Shown here: piece after piece, positions 51,591 to 59,744 of the stretch
Layout of the letters: each line of letters starts with the position of its first letter
Position numbering within the stretch: the first letter of the stretch is position 1
Source: Halobacteriovoraceae bacterium
GTDB lineage: Bacteria; Bdellovibrionota; Bacteriovoracia; Bacteriovoracales; Bacteriovoracaceae
Length of the DNA: 64,000 nt
Reading direction: 5' to 3'
NCBI GenBank assembly: GCA_002712005.1
Contig: PASP01000020.1
Span: 1 to 64,000 of the forward strand
Position numbers and translations under genes: made by a program
The notes under the pieces: generated by a model
What the model saw: only the letters and a program-made list of their open reading frames with translations
What the model was told of the DNA's origin: nothing
Database searches by the model: none

Positions 51591-52208
51591 TTACTCAGAA
51601 GCAAGATCTCTTTGTTGAATATAATAAAGCGTAAATCCAGCAAAAATCAAATTAGGATCTTTAATAAGTGGTCTATTATTATCATAGATACTTCTCCACT
51701 TAGCTGCTGTTCCATACTTGTCTTGAGAAATTGTAGCTAGAGTATCACCTGACTTAATTAAGTAAGGAAGTCCTTCAGGGTTCCAAACAAATGGAGTAAC
51801 AGGCTTTTGATAACGGATCGTAGCTCCAGCAGCAACTCTATCACCTTGAACCCCATTCAACATGGCCAGATCTTTCCACTTACGATAGTCACCGTAAATA
51901 TTGAAAGCTACCATCATAAGGGTCTCGCCTTTTTTAACCGTATAAGAACCTTCATCAGTTCCTAATTCAATTGGTGAATCAGAAGATGCTATAGGCTCTT
52001 CTAAAAGAATAGGCTCACTTCCTGCACCATCGGCTAAAAGTGGCTCTTCTTCGATAATAAGATCTTCATCTTCCGCATCTACAATGAAATCCGCTTCATC
52101 TTCAGTGAATTCCATAGACGCTGTTTCATCTTCAACTTCTGATGTTCCTTTTGAACAAGATACTACCGTTAATAATCCGGCTAATAATAGATACTGAAAC
52201 AATTTCAT
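51591..52208 (-). CDS. LysM lipoprotein
   Basis: A 205-residue lipoprotein (leader FQYLLLAGLLTVVSC) with an acidic linker (EDEDLIIEEEPLLADGAGSE) and two LysM domains: GSYTVKKGETLMMVAFNIYG and YLIKSGDTLATISQDKYGTA. LysM binds peptidoglycan glycan strands. First gene of the operon that continues with the M48-like lipoprotein, amgK and murU. A hairpin with T-run follows within 35 bases. Confidence 0.92.
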   Translation of the reverse strand: MKLFQYLLLAGLLTVVSCSKGTSEVEDETASMEFTEDEADFIVDAEDEDLIIEEEPLLADGAGSEPILLEEPIASSDSPIELGTDEGSYTVKKGETLMMVAFNIYGDYRKWKDLAMLNGVQGDRVAAGATIRYQKPVTPFVWNPEGLPYLIKSGDTLATISQDKYGTAAKWRSIYDNNRPLIKDPNLIFAGFTLYYIQQRDLASE

Positions 52209-52450
52209 TTTACGCTCCTAAATATTGTTTTTTTCAAGCATACGTCTTCTCGGATTATTTTAACCCCTTCTTAAGTTGATTCTAATAAATTAAAGAACTT
52301 ATGAATTCCTCAATGAATTTAGCTATTTACACTAGGCTAATCCTGCCTATCCCTTCTCTTGCCCCTTTTTCGATGGCATTATAATAAAAGACTAATAATG
52401 TCGGTTACTTAGACTAGACATGAATATCTTTAAGGAGATAGCATAGTCCT

Positions 52451-53434
52451 ATGACAAAAAAGATCTTATTCCTATTTCTTAGCCTGCTTTTTAGTTCAGC
52501 TTCAATCTACGCTCAAAGCATTATCGATGAGATTGATTCTTCTAATTCTTTTAGACCAACAGCCCCAGAGCTAGTAACTGAAAAAATTGAGAAGATAAGT
52601 GCAAGCGGCCGCATCTTTATACTAACTAATAATTCTGGTGGTTATGGAAAGGGTGATTTCATCTCCTTAGTTTTAGATAATCAACTTATCAACCGCGCAA
52701 TTGTTGCTAAAACCGTTAATGGTTCTTCAGGAATCAAAATCATCAAAGTTTACTCAGATAAACTCAATCAGGTCTTGCGTCCAGGTATGGAAGTTCAAGT
52801 GATTCGTGGGGATGATAGCTACTTTAACCTTAAGCAAGAAAAAGTTGCAGATACTGAGGCCGCTCCTTTGATTGAAGATGAAGATGAGCTCTTTGACGAG
52901 ACTACTCTCTTAGAAGATGATTTAAATTTTGATGAAAATAAAAAAAGGGCCATCAAAACAGATAACCTCATCTCTGTTTACCTAGGTTACGTAGAAGGAA
53001 AAGATACGGCCGGTGAGACCACTCGTTATCAACAATTTTCTGCTGCTTGGGGATATCAGATTGATGACAATATTTATACGGAGTTAGGTGTAGGTAGAAA
53101 TGTAATTAATGACTATCCTTCAGTGAATCAAACAACAGGTCTTGATACCACTTTAACTTCTATTGTTTTTAAACTTAAATACACTATTTCCGCTCCGTTT
53201 TATTCATTTATTCAGCCCTACCTCGGCTATCAACTTCTTTCCGCAAGTTATAGCGCTGATTCCGATGGGACAAGCGATGAGCAAATTGAACTTGAAAATG
53301 AACAAGTAGAGGCTTTAAATAAGAACCAAGTTGTTGCAGGTGTCACTATTTTGAAAAGATTAGTACCTGGTTGGTTTGCGCGTGCTGATATTGGTACCGA
53401 CGCCCTTAATATTGGATTCTCTCTTGAATTTTAA
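52451..53434 (+). CDS. Putative outer-membrane beta-barrel protein
   Basis: A 327-residue protein with a Sec leader (KKILFLFLSLLFSSASIYAQ). The first half is a soluble domain with a GYGKGDFISLVLDNQLI turn and an acidic stretch (EDEDELFDETTLLEDD). The second half alternates as in beta-barrels (NLISVYLGYVEGKDTAG, YSFIQPYLGYQLLSASYSAD) and ends in phenylalanine (GFSLEF), the outer-membrane signature. Function unknown. It overlaps the next small lipoprotein gene by 11 bases. Confidence 0.72.
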   Translation: MTKKILFLFLSLLFSSASIYAQSIIDEIDSSNSFRPTAPELVTEKIEKISASGRIFILTNNSGGYGKGDFISLVLDNQLINRAIVAKTVNGSSGIKIIKVYSDKLNQVLRPGMEVQVIRGDDSYFNLKQEKVADTEAAPLIEDEDELFDETTLLEDDLNFDENKKRAIKTDNLISVYLGYVEGKDTAGETTRYQQFSAAWGYQIDDNIYTELGVGRNVINDYPSVNQTTGLDTTLTSIVFKLKYTISAPFYSFIQPYLGYQLLSASYSADSDGTSDEQIELENEQVEALNKNQVVAGVTILKRLVPGWFARADIGTDALNIGFSLEF

Positions 53435-53636
53435 AATAATCGCTCTCTTACCTTTTTTAATTCTTTCTTTTTCACGTTGTGGTGTTAAGTCAGACCCTGT
53501 GCCTCCACAAGATACGCTCCTCCCCTCAGTAGAGTCTCAATATCTAAAGCAGCCAATGGAAATGACTCATCAAAAGAATGAATCCTCTGAAAAAAAGCCT
53601 GAAGAAGAATTAGAAAAAGAATCAGAAGAGAATTAA
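53424..53636 (+). CDS. Small lipoprotein (LptM-like)
   Basis: A 70-residue lipoprotein. The TTG at 53424 is chosen because it gives a normal leader (FKIIALLPFLILSFSRC) and has GGA seven bases upstream; an ATG at 53376 would add 16 residues read in a second frame of the previous gene. The mature start CGVKSDPVPPQDTLLPS resembles small LptM/YifL-type lipoproteins (CGxKxPLxxP). The tail is Glu/Lys-rich (EKKPEEELEKESEEN). Confidence 0.62.
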   Translation: MNFKIIALLPFLILSFSRCGVKSDPVPPQDTLLPSVESQYLKQPMEMTHQKNESSEKKPEEELEKESEEN

Positions 53637-53638
53637 AT

Positions 53639-54112
53639 ATGTCCCTTGTCATCTCTACAGGAAGTAACTTAGGAAATCGAGAATCTAATCTCCTTGCTGC
53701 AAAGAGTGAATTGTCCGATATCTTTAAACTGATTGAAGAAAGCCCTATCTACGAGTCACCAGCCGTTGATTATTTAAATCAACCTGATTTTCTTAACCAG
53801 ATACTCGCTTTTGAGATTCCTGAGCAAAAACCAGAAGAAGTTATAGAATCTATACTCAAACTTGAATTAAGTCTTGGCCGCAAAAGAGAAATTGATAAGG
53901 GCCCAAGAACTATCGATATCGATATTCTCTTTTGGGATCAAGAAACTATCGATTTACCTCAATTACAAGTTCCCCATCCTCGTCTTTTCGAGAGAAGCTT
54001 TATTGTACTACCCTTAAAAGAGCTTCAAGTTTTTGATTACCTAAGTAAAGCATTCAACTTTCCAGATCAGTTTCCAAATCAAGCTTGGCCACTTAATTCT
54101 CCCTCCAAGTAG
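53639..54112 (+). CDS. folK: 6-Hydroxymethyl-7,8-dihydropterin pyrophosphokinase
   Basis: A 157-residue enzyme of folate synthesis. Signature features: STGSNLGNRESNLLAA, ESPAVDYLNQPDFLNQILAF, LGRKREIDKGPRTIDIDILF and VPHPRLFERSFIVLPL. Two bases after the small lipoprotein, so co-transcribed. Other folate genes are not adjacent. Confidence 0.95.
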   Translation: MSLVISTGSNLGNRESNLLAAKSELSDIFKLIEESPIYESPAVDYLNQPDFLNQILAFEIPEQKPEEVIESILKLELSLGRKREIDKGPRTIDIDILFWDQETIDLPQLQVPHPRLFERSFIVLPLKELQVFDYLSKAFNFPDQFPNQAWPLNSPSK

Positions 54113-54224
54113 AAAACTCCTCTACAATCTTAAATATCTTTTTTTCACGTAGCGCAGTTTTCATATTCTCCCTATAATAAGTTGAATTATTTATTTCTGT
54201 GCCAAGTAACACTATAGGGTTTCT

Positions 54225-55367
54225 ATGAACTTCGAACTATCTTCTGAACAAAAAGAAATTAAAGATCTTGCCTTTAAATTCGCGAAAAATGAGATGTTAC
54301 CTCATGCTGCTCACTATGATGAAAAGGGTGAACTTCCTTTTGATATTCTAAAAAAAGCTTGGGAGCTTGGGCTCGTTAATACTTGTATACCTGTTGAATT
54401 TGGGGGCACCGGATTTAGTACCTTAGATTCAATCCTTATTACAGAGTCACTTTCCTATGGCTGCCTAGGTATGAACACTGCAATTATGGCAAATGACCTG
54501 GCCCTACTTCCCATAGTCATTGGTGGAAATGATGAACAAAAGAAAAGGTTTCTTACCCCCTTTACTGAGTCTTATAAAATGGCTGCCTTTTGCCTGACTG
54601 AGCCAGGTAATGGAAGTGATGCTGCTGGCATCAAAACAACTATTAAAGATGAGGGTGATCATTATCTCGTAAACGGTCAAAAGATGTGGATTACTAACGC
54701 TGGCTTTGCAGATCTTTTCACCGTCTATGGCACTTACGACTCAGGTTTAAAACATAAAGGTATCTCGGCCATTGTTATTGAAAAGGACACTCCCGGTATT
54801 GAGATTGGTAAACCTGAAAAAAAGATGGGCCACAGTTGCTCAGACACAAGAAGCGTAACTTTTAAGAATGTAAAAGTTCCTAAAGAAAATTTACTTGGTA
54901 AATTGGGTGACGGTTGGAAAATAGCGATGAAAACCTTAGACCACTCGAGGCCCATGGTAGCAGCTTCAGCAGTAGGTGGGGCTCAATGCTCTTTTGACTA
55001 TGCAGCAAAGTACTCCACGGAAAGAAATCAATTTGGAAAACCACTATCTGGTCATCAAGGCATACAATTTATGCTTGCAGAAATGGCAATGAATATCGAA
55101 GCTGCGCGTCTTTTAGTCTATAAATCAGCCTGGCTTCTTGATCAAGGTCAAAAAAATACCCAATTGGCCTCTTCTGCAAAGGCCTTCAGTGCGGATATAT
55201 TTATGAAAGTCGCCACTGACGCGGTTCAGATTTACGGTGGCTATGGTTATAGTAGAGAATACCCTGTTGAAAAACTTATGAGAGATGCGAAACTAATACA
55301 AATCTACGAGGGCACTTCGCAAATCCAGAGGCTAGTAATAGCTAAAGAAGTAATATCAACCCTATAA
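54225..55367 (+). CDS. Acyl-CoA dehydrogenase (short/branched-chain type)
   Basis: A 380-residue FAD enzyme that oxidises acyl-CoA to enoyl-CoA. Seen are AAFCLTEPGNGSDAAGIKTT, MWITNAGFADLFTVYGT, HSRPMVAASAVGGAQCSFD, and the catalytic glutamate in KLIQIYEGTSQIQRLV. Electrons pass to the ETF encoded just downstream. With the isobutyryl-CoA mutase elsewhere in the window this fits branched-chain or butyryl-CoA degradation. Confidence 0.93.
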   Translation: MNFELSSEQKEIKDLAFKFAKNEMLPHAAHYDEKGELPFDILKKAWELGLVNTCIPVEFGGTGFSTLDSILITESLSYGCLGMNTAIMANDLALLPIVIGGNDEQKKRFLTPFTESYKMAAFCLTEPGNGSDAAGIKTTIKDEGDHYLVNGQKMWITNAGFADLFTVYGTYDSGLKHKGISAIVIEKDTPGIEIGKPEKKMGHSCSDTRSVTFKNVKVPKENLLGKLGDGWKIAMKTLDHSRPMVAASAVGGAQCSFDYAAKYSTERNQFGKPLSGHQGIQFMLAEMAMNIEAARLLVYKSAWLLDQGQKNTQLASSAKAFSADIFMKVATDAVQIYGGYGYSREYPVEKLMRDAKLIQIYEGTSQIQRLVIAKEVISTL

Positions 55368-55397
55368 TATCGATATTTTTACTAAGGAGAGGGAAAT

Positions 55398-56186
55398 ATG
55401 AATATTTTTGTCTGTGTTAAACAGGTTCCTGATACCGAGACAAAGGTAACTCCAAACGGAGACGGAACATTTATTGAAACTAATTCTATCAAATGGATCA
55501 TGAATCCTTATGATGAATTTGCTGTAGAGCAAGCTCTACTACTTAAAGCAGCTGTAGCAGGTTCGACGGTTACCGTTGTTCGCGTTGGGTCTGTGCAAGA
55601 TACTGAAGCTTTAAGAACAGCTCTAGCTATGGGTGCAGACGAAGCTGTACTTGTTGAGTCTGAAGATAACTTAGATTCATACATGATTGCTAAATCACTT
55701 AAAGGTGGAATTGAAAAGTCTGGAAAAACTCCAGATATCATCTTCACTGGAAAGCAAGCAATCGATGATGACTGTCTTCAAGTTCCTCAACTCTTAGCTC
55801 AAATGCTAGAGATGCCTTCAGTTTCTGTTGTCGTTGGTTTTGAACACGCTGACGGAAAAGTAACGCTTAAGCGTGAAATCGAAGGTGGAGCTACTGAGGT
55901 TTATGAAGTTAGCGCTCCAGTACTTGTAGCTTGTAACAAAGGTCTAAACACTCCTCGTTATGCTTCTCTTCCAGGAATCATGAAAGCAAAGAGAAAACCA
56001 CTTCAACAACTAAGCCTTGGTGATGTAGGTGTTTCTGCTGATGACAGAAGAATCAAGTATAGTAACTTTCAACTTCCTCCTGAGAAACCTCCAGGGAAGA
56101 AATTTGATGCAATGGATGAAGGTAATCAAGCCTCTGTTGTAGCTGAAGTTGTGGGTCTACTTAGAAACGAAGCCAAAGTAATTTAA
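55398..56186 (+). CDS. etfB: Electron transfer flavoprotein beta subunit
   Basis: A 262-residue ETF subunit: NIFVCVKQVPDTETKVTPNG, IKWIMNPYDEFAVEQALLLK, FTGKQAIDDDCLQVPQLLAQ and ASLPGIMKAKRKPLQQLSL are typical. It carries electrons from the upstream dehydrogenase with EtfA. A GGAGAGGG sequence lies before the ATG. Unusual is the structured 134-base gap to etfA (see 56195-56302). Confidence 0.96.
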   Translation: MNIFVCVKQVPDTETKVTPNGDGTFIETNSIKWIMNPYDEFAVEQALLLKAAVAGSTVTVVRVGSVQDTEALRTALAMGADEAVLVESEDNLDSYMIAKSLKGGIEKSGKTPDIIFTGKQAIDDDCLQVPQLLAQMLEMPSVSVVVGFEHADGKVTLKREIEGGATEVYEVSAPVLVACNKGLNTPRYASLPGIMKAKRKPLQQLSLGDVGVSADDRRIKYSNFQLPPEKPPGKKFDAMDEGNQASVVAEVVGLLRNEAKVI

Positions 56187-56194
56187 GGAAATTT

Positions 56195-56302
56195 CTTGGA
56201 GATTGAAGGTTGATGACCTTGCACGCTACGCTTATCGGTCATCTCTATATCTTTAAGAATCTCCAAGTCATTTACTTTTAAGTGTTTTCCCGCAGGGAAA
56301 AC
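56195..56302 (+). other. Two hairpins in the etfB-etfA gap
   Basis: Hairpin 1: cttggagatt (56195-56204) with aatctccaag (56258-56267), and inner gatgacc (56212-56218) with ggtcatc (56237-56243). Hairpin 2: gttttccc (56284-56291) with gggaaaac (56295-56302), loop gca. No T-run follows either. Most co-transcribed genes here are separated by under 35 bases, so the structured gap stands out. Confidence 0.6.
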
Positions 56303-56320
56303 CATTTTAAGGAGAAATAA

Positions 56321-57277
56321 ATGTCAAAAGTACTTGTATATTCAGAAGTTCACGGAGACACAGTAAAGTCTGTTGCTCTCGAAATTCTAGGTAAACTTGC
56401 TGGTCAGGAAGTAGACGTTGCTGTAATTGGCGACCTTCCTGAAGCAGGTGTTAAAGCGCTTGCCGAGCACGGTGCCGCCAATATCCATAAAATCTCTGGT
56501 AACGGATTAGATAACTACTCTGCAGAGGGATATTCAAAAGCTCTTAAAACATTAATTGATAAAGGTGGTTACGACTACGTAATGGCCGGATCTACATCTG
56601 CAGGTAAGGATCTTATGCCTAGACTTGCTGGGATGTATGATGCAGGAATGGCGTCTGAAGTAACAAACTTTACAATGGACGGTGGTACTTTCGCAGGAAC
56701 ACGTCCTCTTTTTGCAGGTAAAGTTCTCGCAAAAGTAGAAATCGATGGTCCTAAGCCTCATTTTGTTACAGTTCGTCCAAATGCTCTCGGTATGCCTGAG
56801 TCGGCTACAGCTGGCGCTGGTAATGTTTCAGAAGAAAGCGTTGATGTAGGTGAGATTAAAGCTGCTATCAAAGAAATTATTAAAGGTGCTTCAGAGAAAG
56901 TTGATTTAACTGAAGCAAATATTATTATTTCTGGTGGTCGTGCTATGAAAAATGCTGAAAACTTCAAAATTCTTGAAGAATGTGCCAACGTTATTGGTGC
57001 TTCAGTAGGTGCTTCACGTGCTGCTGTTGATTCAGGATTTGCTGCACACTCTATGCAGGTTGGACAAACTGGTAAAACAGTTGCTCCTTCACTTTATATT
57101 GCATGTGGTATCTCTGGAGCTATTCAACACCTTGCAGGGATGAGAACATCAAAGGTTATTGTTGCCATCAACACTGATCCTGATGCTCCAATCTTCACAA
57201 AAGCTGACTACGGTATTGTTGGGGACCTTTTCCAAATTGTTCCTCTTCTTACTGAAGAATTCAAAAAGATTATGTAA
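56321..57277 (+). CDS. etfA: Electron transfer flavoprotein alpha subunit
   Basis: A 318-residue FAD-binding ETF subunit. Seen are SKVLVYSEVHGDTVKSVALE, ADVIIISGGRAM-like IIISGGRAMKNAENFKILEE, AVDSGFAAHSMQVGQTGKTV, APSLYIACGISGAIQHLAGM and VAINTDPDAPIFTKADYGIV. GGAG lies eight bases before the ATG. A terminator follows. Confidence 0.97.
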   Translation: MSKVLVYSEVHGDTVKSVALEILGKLAGQEVDVAVIGDLPEAGVKALAEHGAANIHKISGNGLDNYSAEGYSKALKTLIDKGGYDYVMAGSTSAGKDLMPRLAGMYDAGMASEVTNFTMDGGTFAGTRPLFAGKVLAKVEIDGPKPHFVTVRPNALGMPESATAGAGNVSEESVDVGEIKAAIKEIIKGASEKVDLTEANIIISGGRAMKNAENFKILEECANVIGASVGASRAAVDSGFAAHSMQVGQTGKTVAPSLYIACGISGAIQHLAGMRTSKVIVAINTDPDAPIFTKADYGIVGDLFQIVPLLTEEFKKIM

Positions 57278-57283
57278 TTCTGT

Positions 57284-57316
57284 ACCCCTACAGTCTCTAC
57301 TGTAGGGGTTCTTTTT
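57284..57316 (+). terminator. Rho-independent terminator after etfA
   Basis: Stem acccctacag (57284-57293) with ctgtaggggt (57300-57309), loop tctcta, followed by a T-rich tail. Confidence 0.92.
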
Positions 57317-57370
57317 CTTTATAATAGATTTCCCTACCAATTAAATTAATTTTCACGTTAGAATAGCTTT

Positions 57371-58396
57371 ATGATCAAATGGCTATACTCCTACCAACCC
57401 GATAAGGAAAAGTTTCTTTATCTTGAAGAAAATATTTCTGATGAGCTCAACGAGCATAAAGTTCGAATCCGACCGATACGTGTTGGCGTTTGCGGCTCAG
57501 ACACTAAACAGATTCTTGAAAAAGTAGACCAACCTAAAATTGGTCACGAATGGGTTGGAATTGTATTAGAAACAGGGAGTAAGGTATCTCAATTTTCTAA
57601 AGGTGAAAAAGTTATTTCCTTGGCCCATACCGCTTGTGAAAGTTGTAAGCATTGTTTAGCGGGCTCATTTAAAGACTGTCTATCTCCTCAACTACTTGGG
57701 GAAAAATCAAAGAGTGTTCTTTCCTCCCATATCGACTTATACGAGTGTGACCTTTTAAAAGTTCCTCAAGAGCTTTCTTTTGATGATATTTGTCTATTCG
57801 AAGTGGCCTTCATTGGTGACTCAGCCTATGAACGGGCACATTCTATAGGCTTAAAAGAATCAGATGAATGCCTCGTCTTTGGAGCTGGCCCAATTGGCAT
57901 CTTCACAGCTTTGGCCCTAAAACATAGAGGACACAAAGTTTCCCTTGTCGAAAAGAAAAAAAGTAGATTAGAAACGGCCAAAAATATTGGTTTAAATTGT
58001 CTCTCATTAGCCGAAGTCATTATTGATTCTACTTACCATAATAAGTTTGATGCTGTCTTTGATTGTACAGGTGATAATGAAGGAAATGGTGCGATTAAAA
58101 TGATACCCTTCTACCCGAAGGTTAAAGGAAAGGTTGTCATTGTAGGAAAGTATCAAAATGCTCAACTTAACGAACTTATTTATTCTGGAAAGGCCTTAAG
58201 AGTTACCTGGGTTTCTCATCATGAAAAAGAGGTCTTTGAAAATACAATAAAGTTTTGGTCTAAATTGATTCCTCAATACTCAGATCAACTCATTACCCTT
58301 TACGATAAATCTCAGATAGATCAAGCCTTCCGAGATGCAATAGATCGCGTTCACCTAAAGAATATGATTAAGGTTAATTCCCATGAAGATTCGTAG
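57371..58396 (+). CDS. Zinc-dependent medium-chain dehydrogenase
   Basis: A 341-residue MDR-fold enzyme. Catalytic zinc features: VGVCGSDTKQ and KIGHEWVGIVLETGS. Structural zinc: four cysteines in ACESCKHCLAGSFKDC. The nucleotide-binding domain has CLVFGAGPIGIFTALALKH. Sugar or sorbitol-type alcohols are possible substrates, but the next gene, a glycosyltransferase-like protein overlapping by 14 bases, is the only hint. Confidence 0.87.
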   Translation: MIKWLYSYQPDKEKFLYLEENISDELNEHKVRIRPIRVGVCGSDTKQILEKVDQPKIGHEWVGIVLETGSKVSQFSKGEKVISLAHTACESCKHCLAGSFKDCLSPQLLGEKSKSVLSSHIDLYECDLLKVPQELSFDDICLFEVAFIGDSAYERAHSIGLKESDECLVFGAGPIGIFTALALKHRGHKVSLVEKKKSRLETAKNIGLNCLSLAEVIIDSTYHNKFDAVFDCTGDNEGNGAIKMIPFYPKVKGKVVIVGKYQNAQLNELIYSGKALRVTWVSHHEKEVFENTIKFWSKLIPQYSDQLITLYDKSQIDQAFRDAIDRVHLKNMIKVNSHEDS

Positions 58397-59744
58397 AGAT
58401 GATTTTCCTAATGATCCCTGTGCTGTGAGCATGTCTTTCCTAAAAGAAAGAATCGAATCTTTTTTTAATGAATATGTTAAGGACTCAACCCAACGTTATT
58501 ATCCTGAACACGACATTTATATTAATCAGAAGTTCGACCCTGAAAAGGTTTTAGATGTTGTTCTCTTTGGTAATAATATTAAAAGCTTTTTCCAAAGCGG
58601 TCTGTGGCCGAATACTCAATTTAGAATTTGGACACTTTCCCCATCCCATAAGAAATTTTGGGATGAGGTACTTCTTGCTACTCTCAATCAAAAAATTAAC
58701 CTGATTCCTAGAAGCTTGATTACTAAAAAACCAAGTAAAGAAGCCCAAAACTTAATTGGTAATCTAGAAAAACCTGCAACCCTTATCTTTGCTGGTCGTC
58801 TTAGTGCTCAAAAAAACATCACTTATCTTCTTTTACTATACAAAGAGCTAGAAGTATTAAATTTACCAGTCACACTTAGACTTTTGGGTAAGTTTGATGA
58901 TCAATATGATGAAATTTATGGTCGCAGAAATCACGAAAACTATAAAGAAGAAGTCATCAATCTTATTCGTAAATTAGATTTTGATAACCCTCCCATTATA
59001 GACGAGTCTCTTGGACAGAATGATTGGCCAAATTTAGATATAAAAAATCCAATTTTAATTTCTTTGAGCACCTATCACTGCGAAGACTTTGGTGTATCTG
59101 TAACTCAAGCTCAAGAAAAAGGCTGGCCCCTTATTTTAACCGATATGTTGGGACACAAGGGCGTATCTGATCAGCAACTCATGCTTATCCCTAGTAAATT
59201 TCATATACGAGAACATCTCAGTATGGATCTCAAACGAATTTTTGCGAAGGAGCTCGCTTCTTATATTAACAAAAATTCTTTTTCTTCAGTCGATAGAGAA
59301 ACTAAGGATATCTCTTGCGAGAGAATAAGTGCTTCAGATCTTAGTCAAGCCCGTGCGGATATTATTCATAAGAGAGGTACTCATTTATCTTTAATCAATG
59401 CTGAAAATGTTGGATTATTCTATGACACTCAAGTTGGACTTCGACTCTTTCTTGATTTTGTAGAAACGACCTATCCCAACAGAGAGCTTATTGTTTATGT
59501 TGTGGAAGATGCTGATCACAAAGGGATACCTTTAGAAGTTCAAAATATTTTACATGACTCTCTTCAAAGAGATGACTTCTATCCTTATTTCATTTCATTA
59601 AAGAATCTATTTAAAAGTAAGGTCGAACTTGAGCTCTTAACTCGTGCTTCACAAGTTGTTCTTTTGCTCACTAAAGACATTAGGGAATCTACTATGACGA
59701 AGCTCGTTGATCATTTAGGTATTCCTAAAGATAGGGTTCATTAG
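58383..59744 (+). CDS. Glycosyltransferase-like protein (GT-B, GT4 type)
   Basis: A 453-residue protein. The middle has the GT4 pattern: TLIFAGRLSAQKNITYLLLL and LISLSTYHCEDFGVSVTQAQ followed by EKGWPLILTDMLGHKG. The N-terminal half is short for GT-B, and the last 120 residues (AENVGLFYDTQVGLRLFLDF, VYVVEDADHKGIPLE) are not part of the usual fold. Acceptor and sugar unknown. Overlaps the dehydrogenase gene; its TAG shares four bases with the convergent gene. Confidence 0.78.
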   Translation: MKIRRDDFPNDPCAVSMSFLKERIESFFNEYVKDSTQRYYPEHDIYINQKFDPEKVLDVVLFGNNIKSFFQSGLWPNTQFRIWTLSPSHKKFWDEVLLATLNQKINLIPRSLITKKPSKEAQNLIGNLEKPATLIFAGRLSAQKNITYLLLLYKELEVLNLPVTLRLLGKFDDQYDEIYGRRNHENYKEEVINLIRKLDFDNPPIIDESLGQNDWPNLDIKNPILISLSTYHCEDFGVSVTQAQEKGWPLILTDMLGHKGVSDQQLMLIPSKFHIREHLSMDLKRIFAKELASYINKNSFSSVDRETKDISCERISASDLSQARADIIHKRGTHLSLINAENVGLFYDTQVGLRLFLDFVETTYPNRELIVYVVEDADHKGIPLEVQNILHDSLQRDDFYPYFISLKNLFKSKVELELLTRASQVVLLLTKDIRESTMTKLVDHLGIPKDRVH

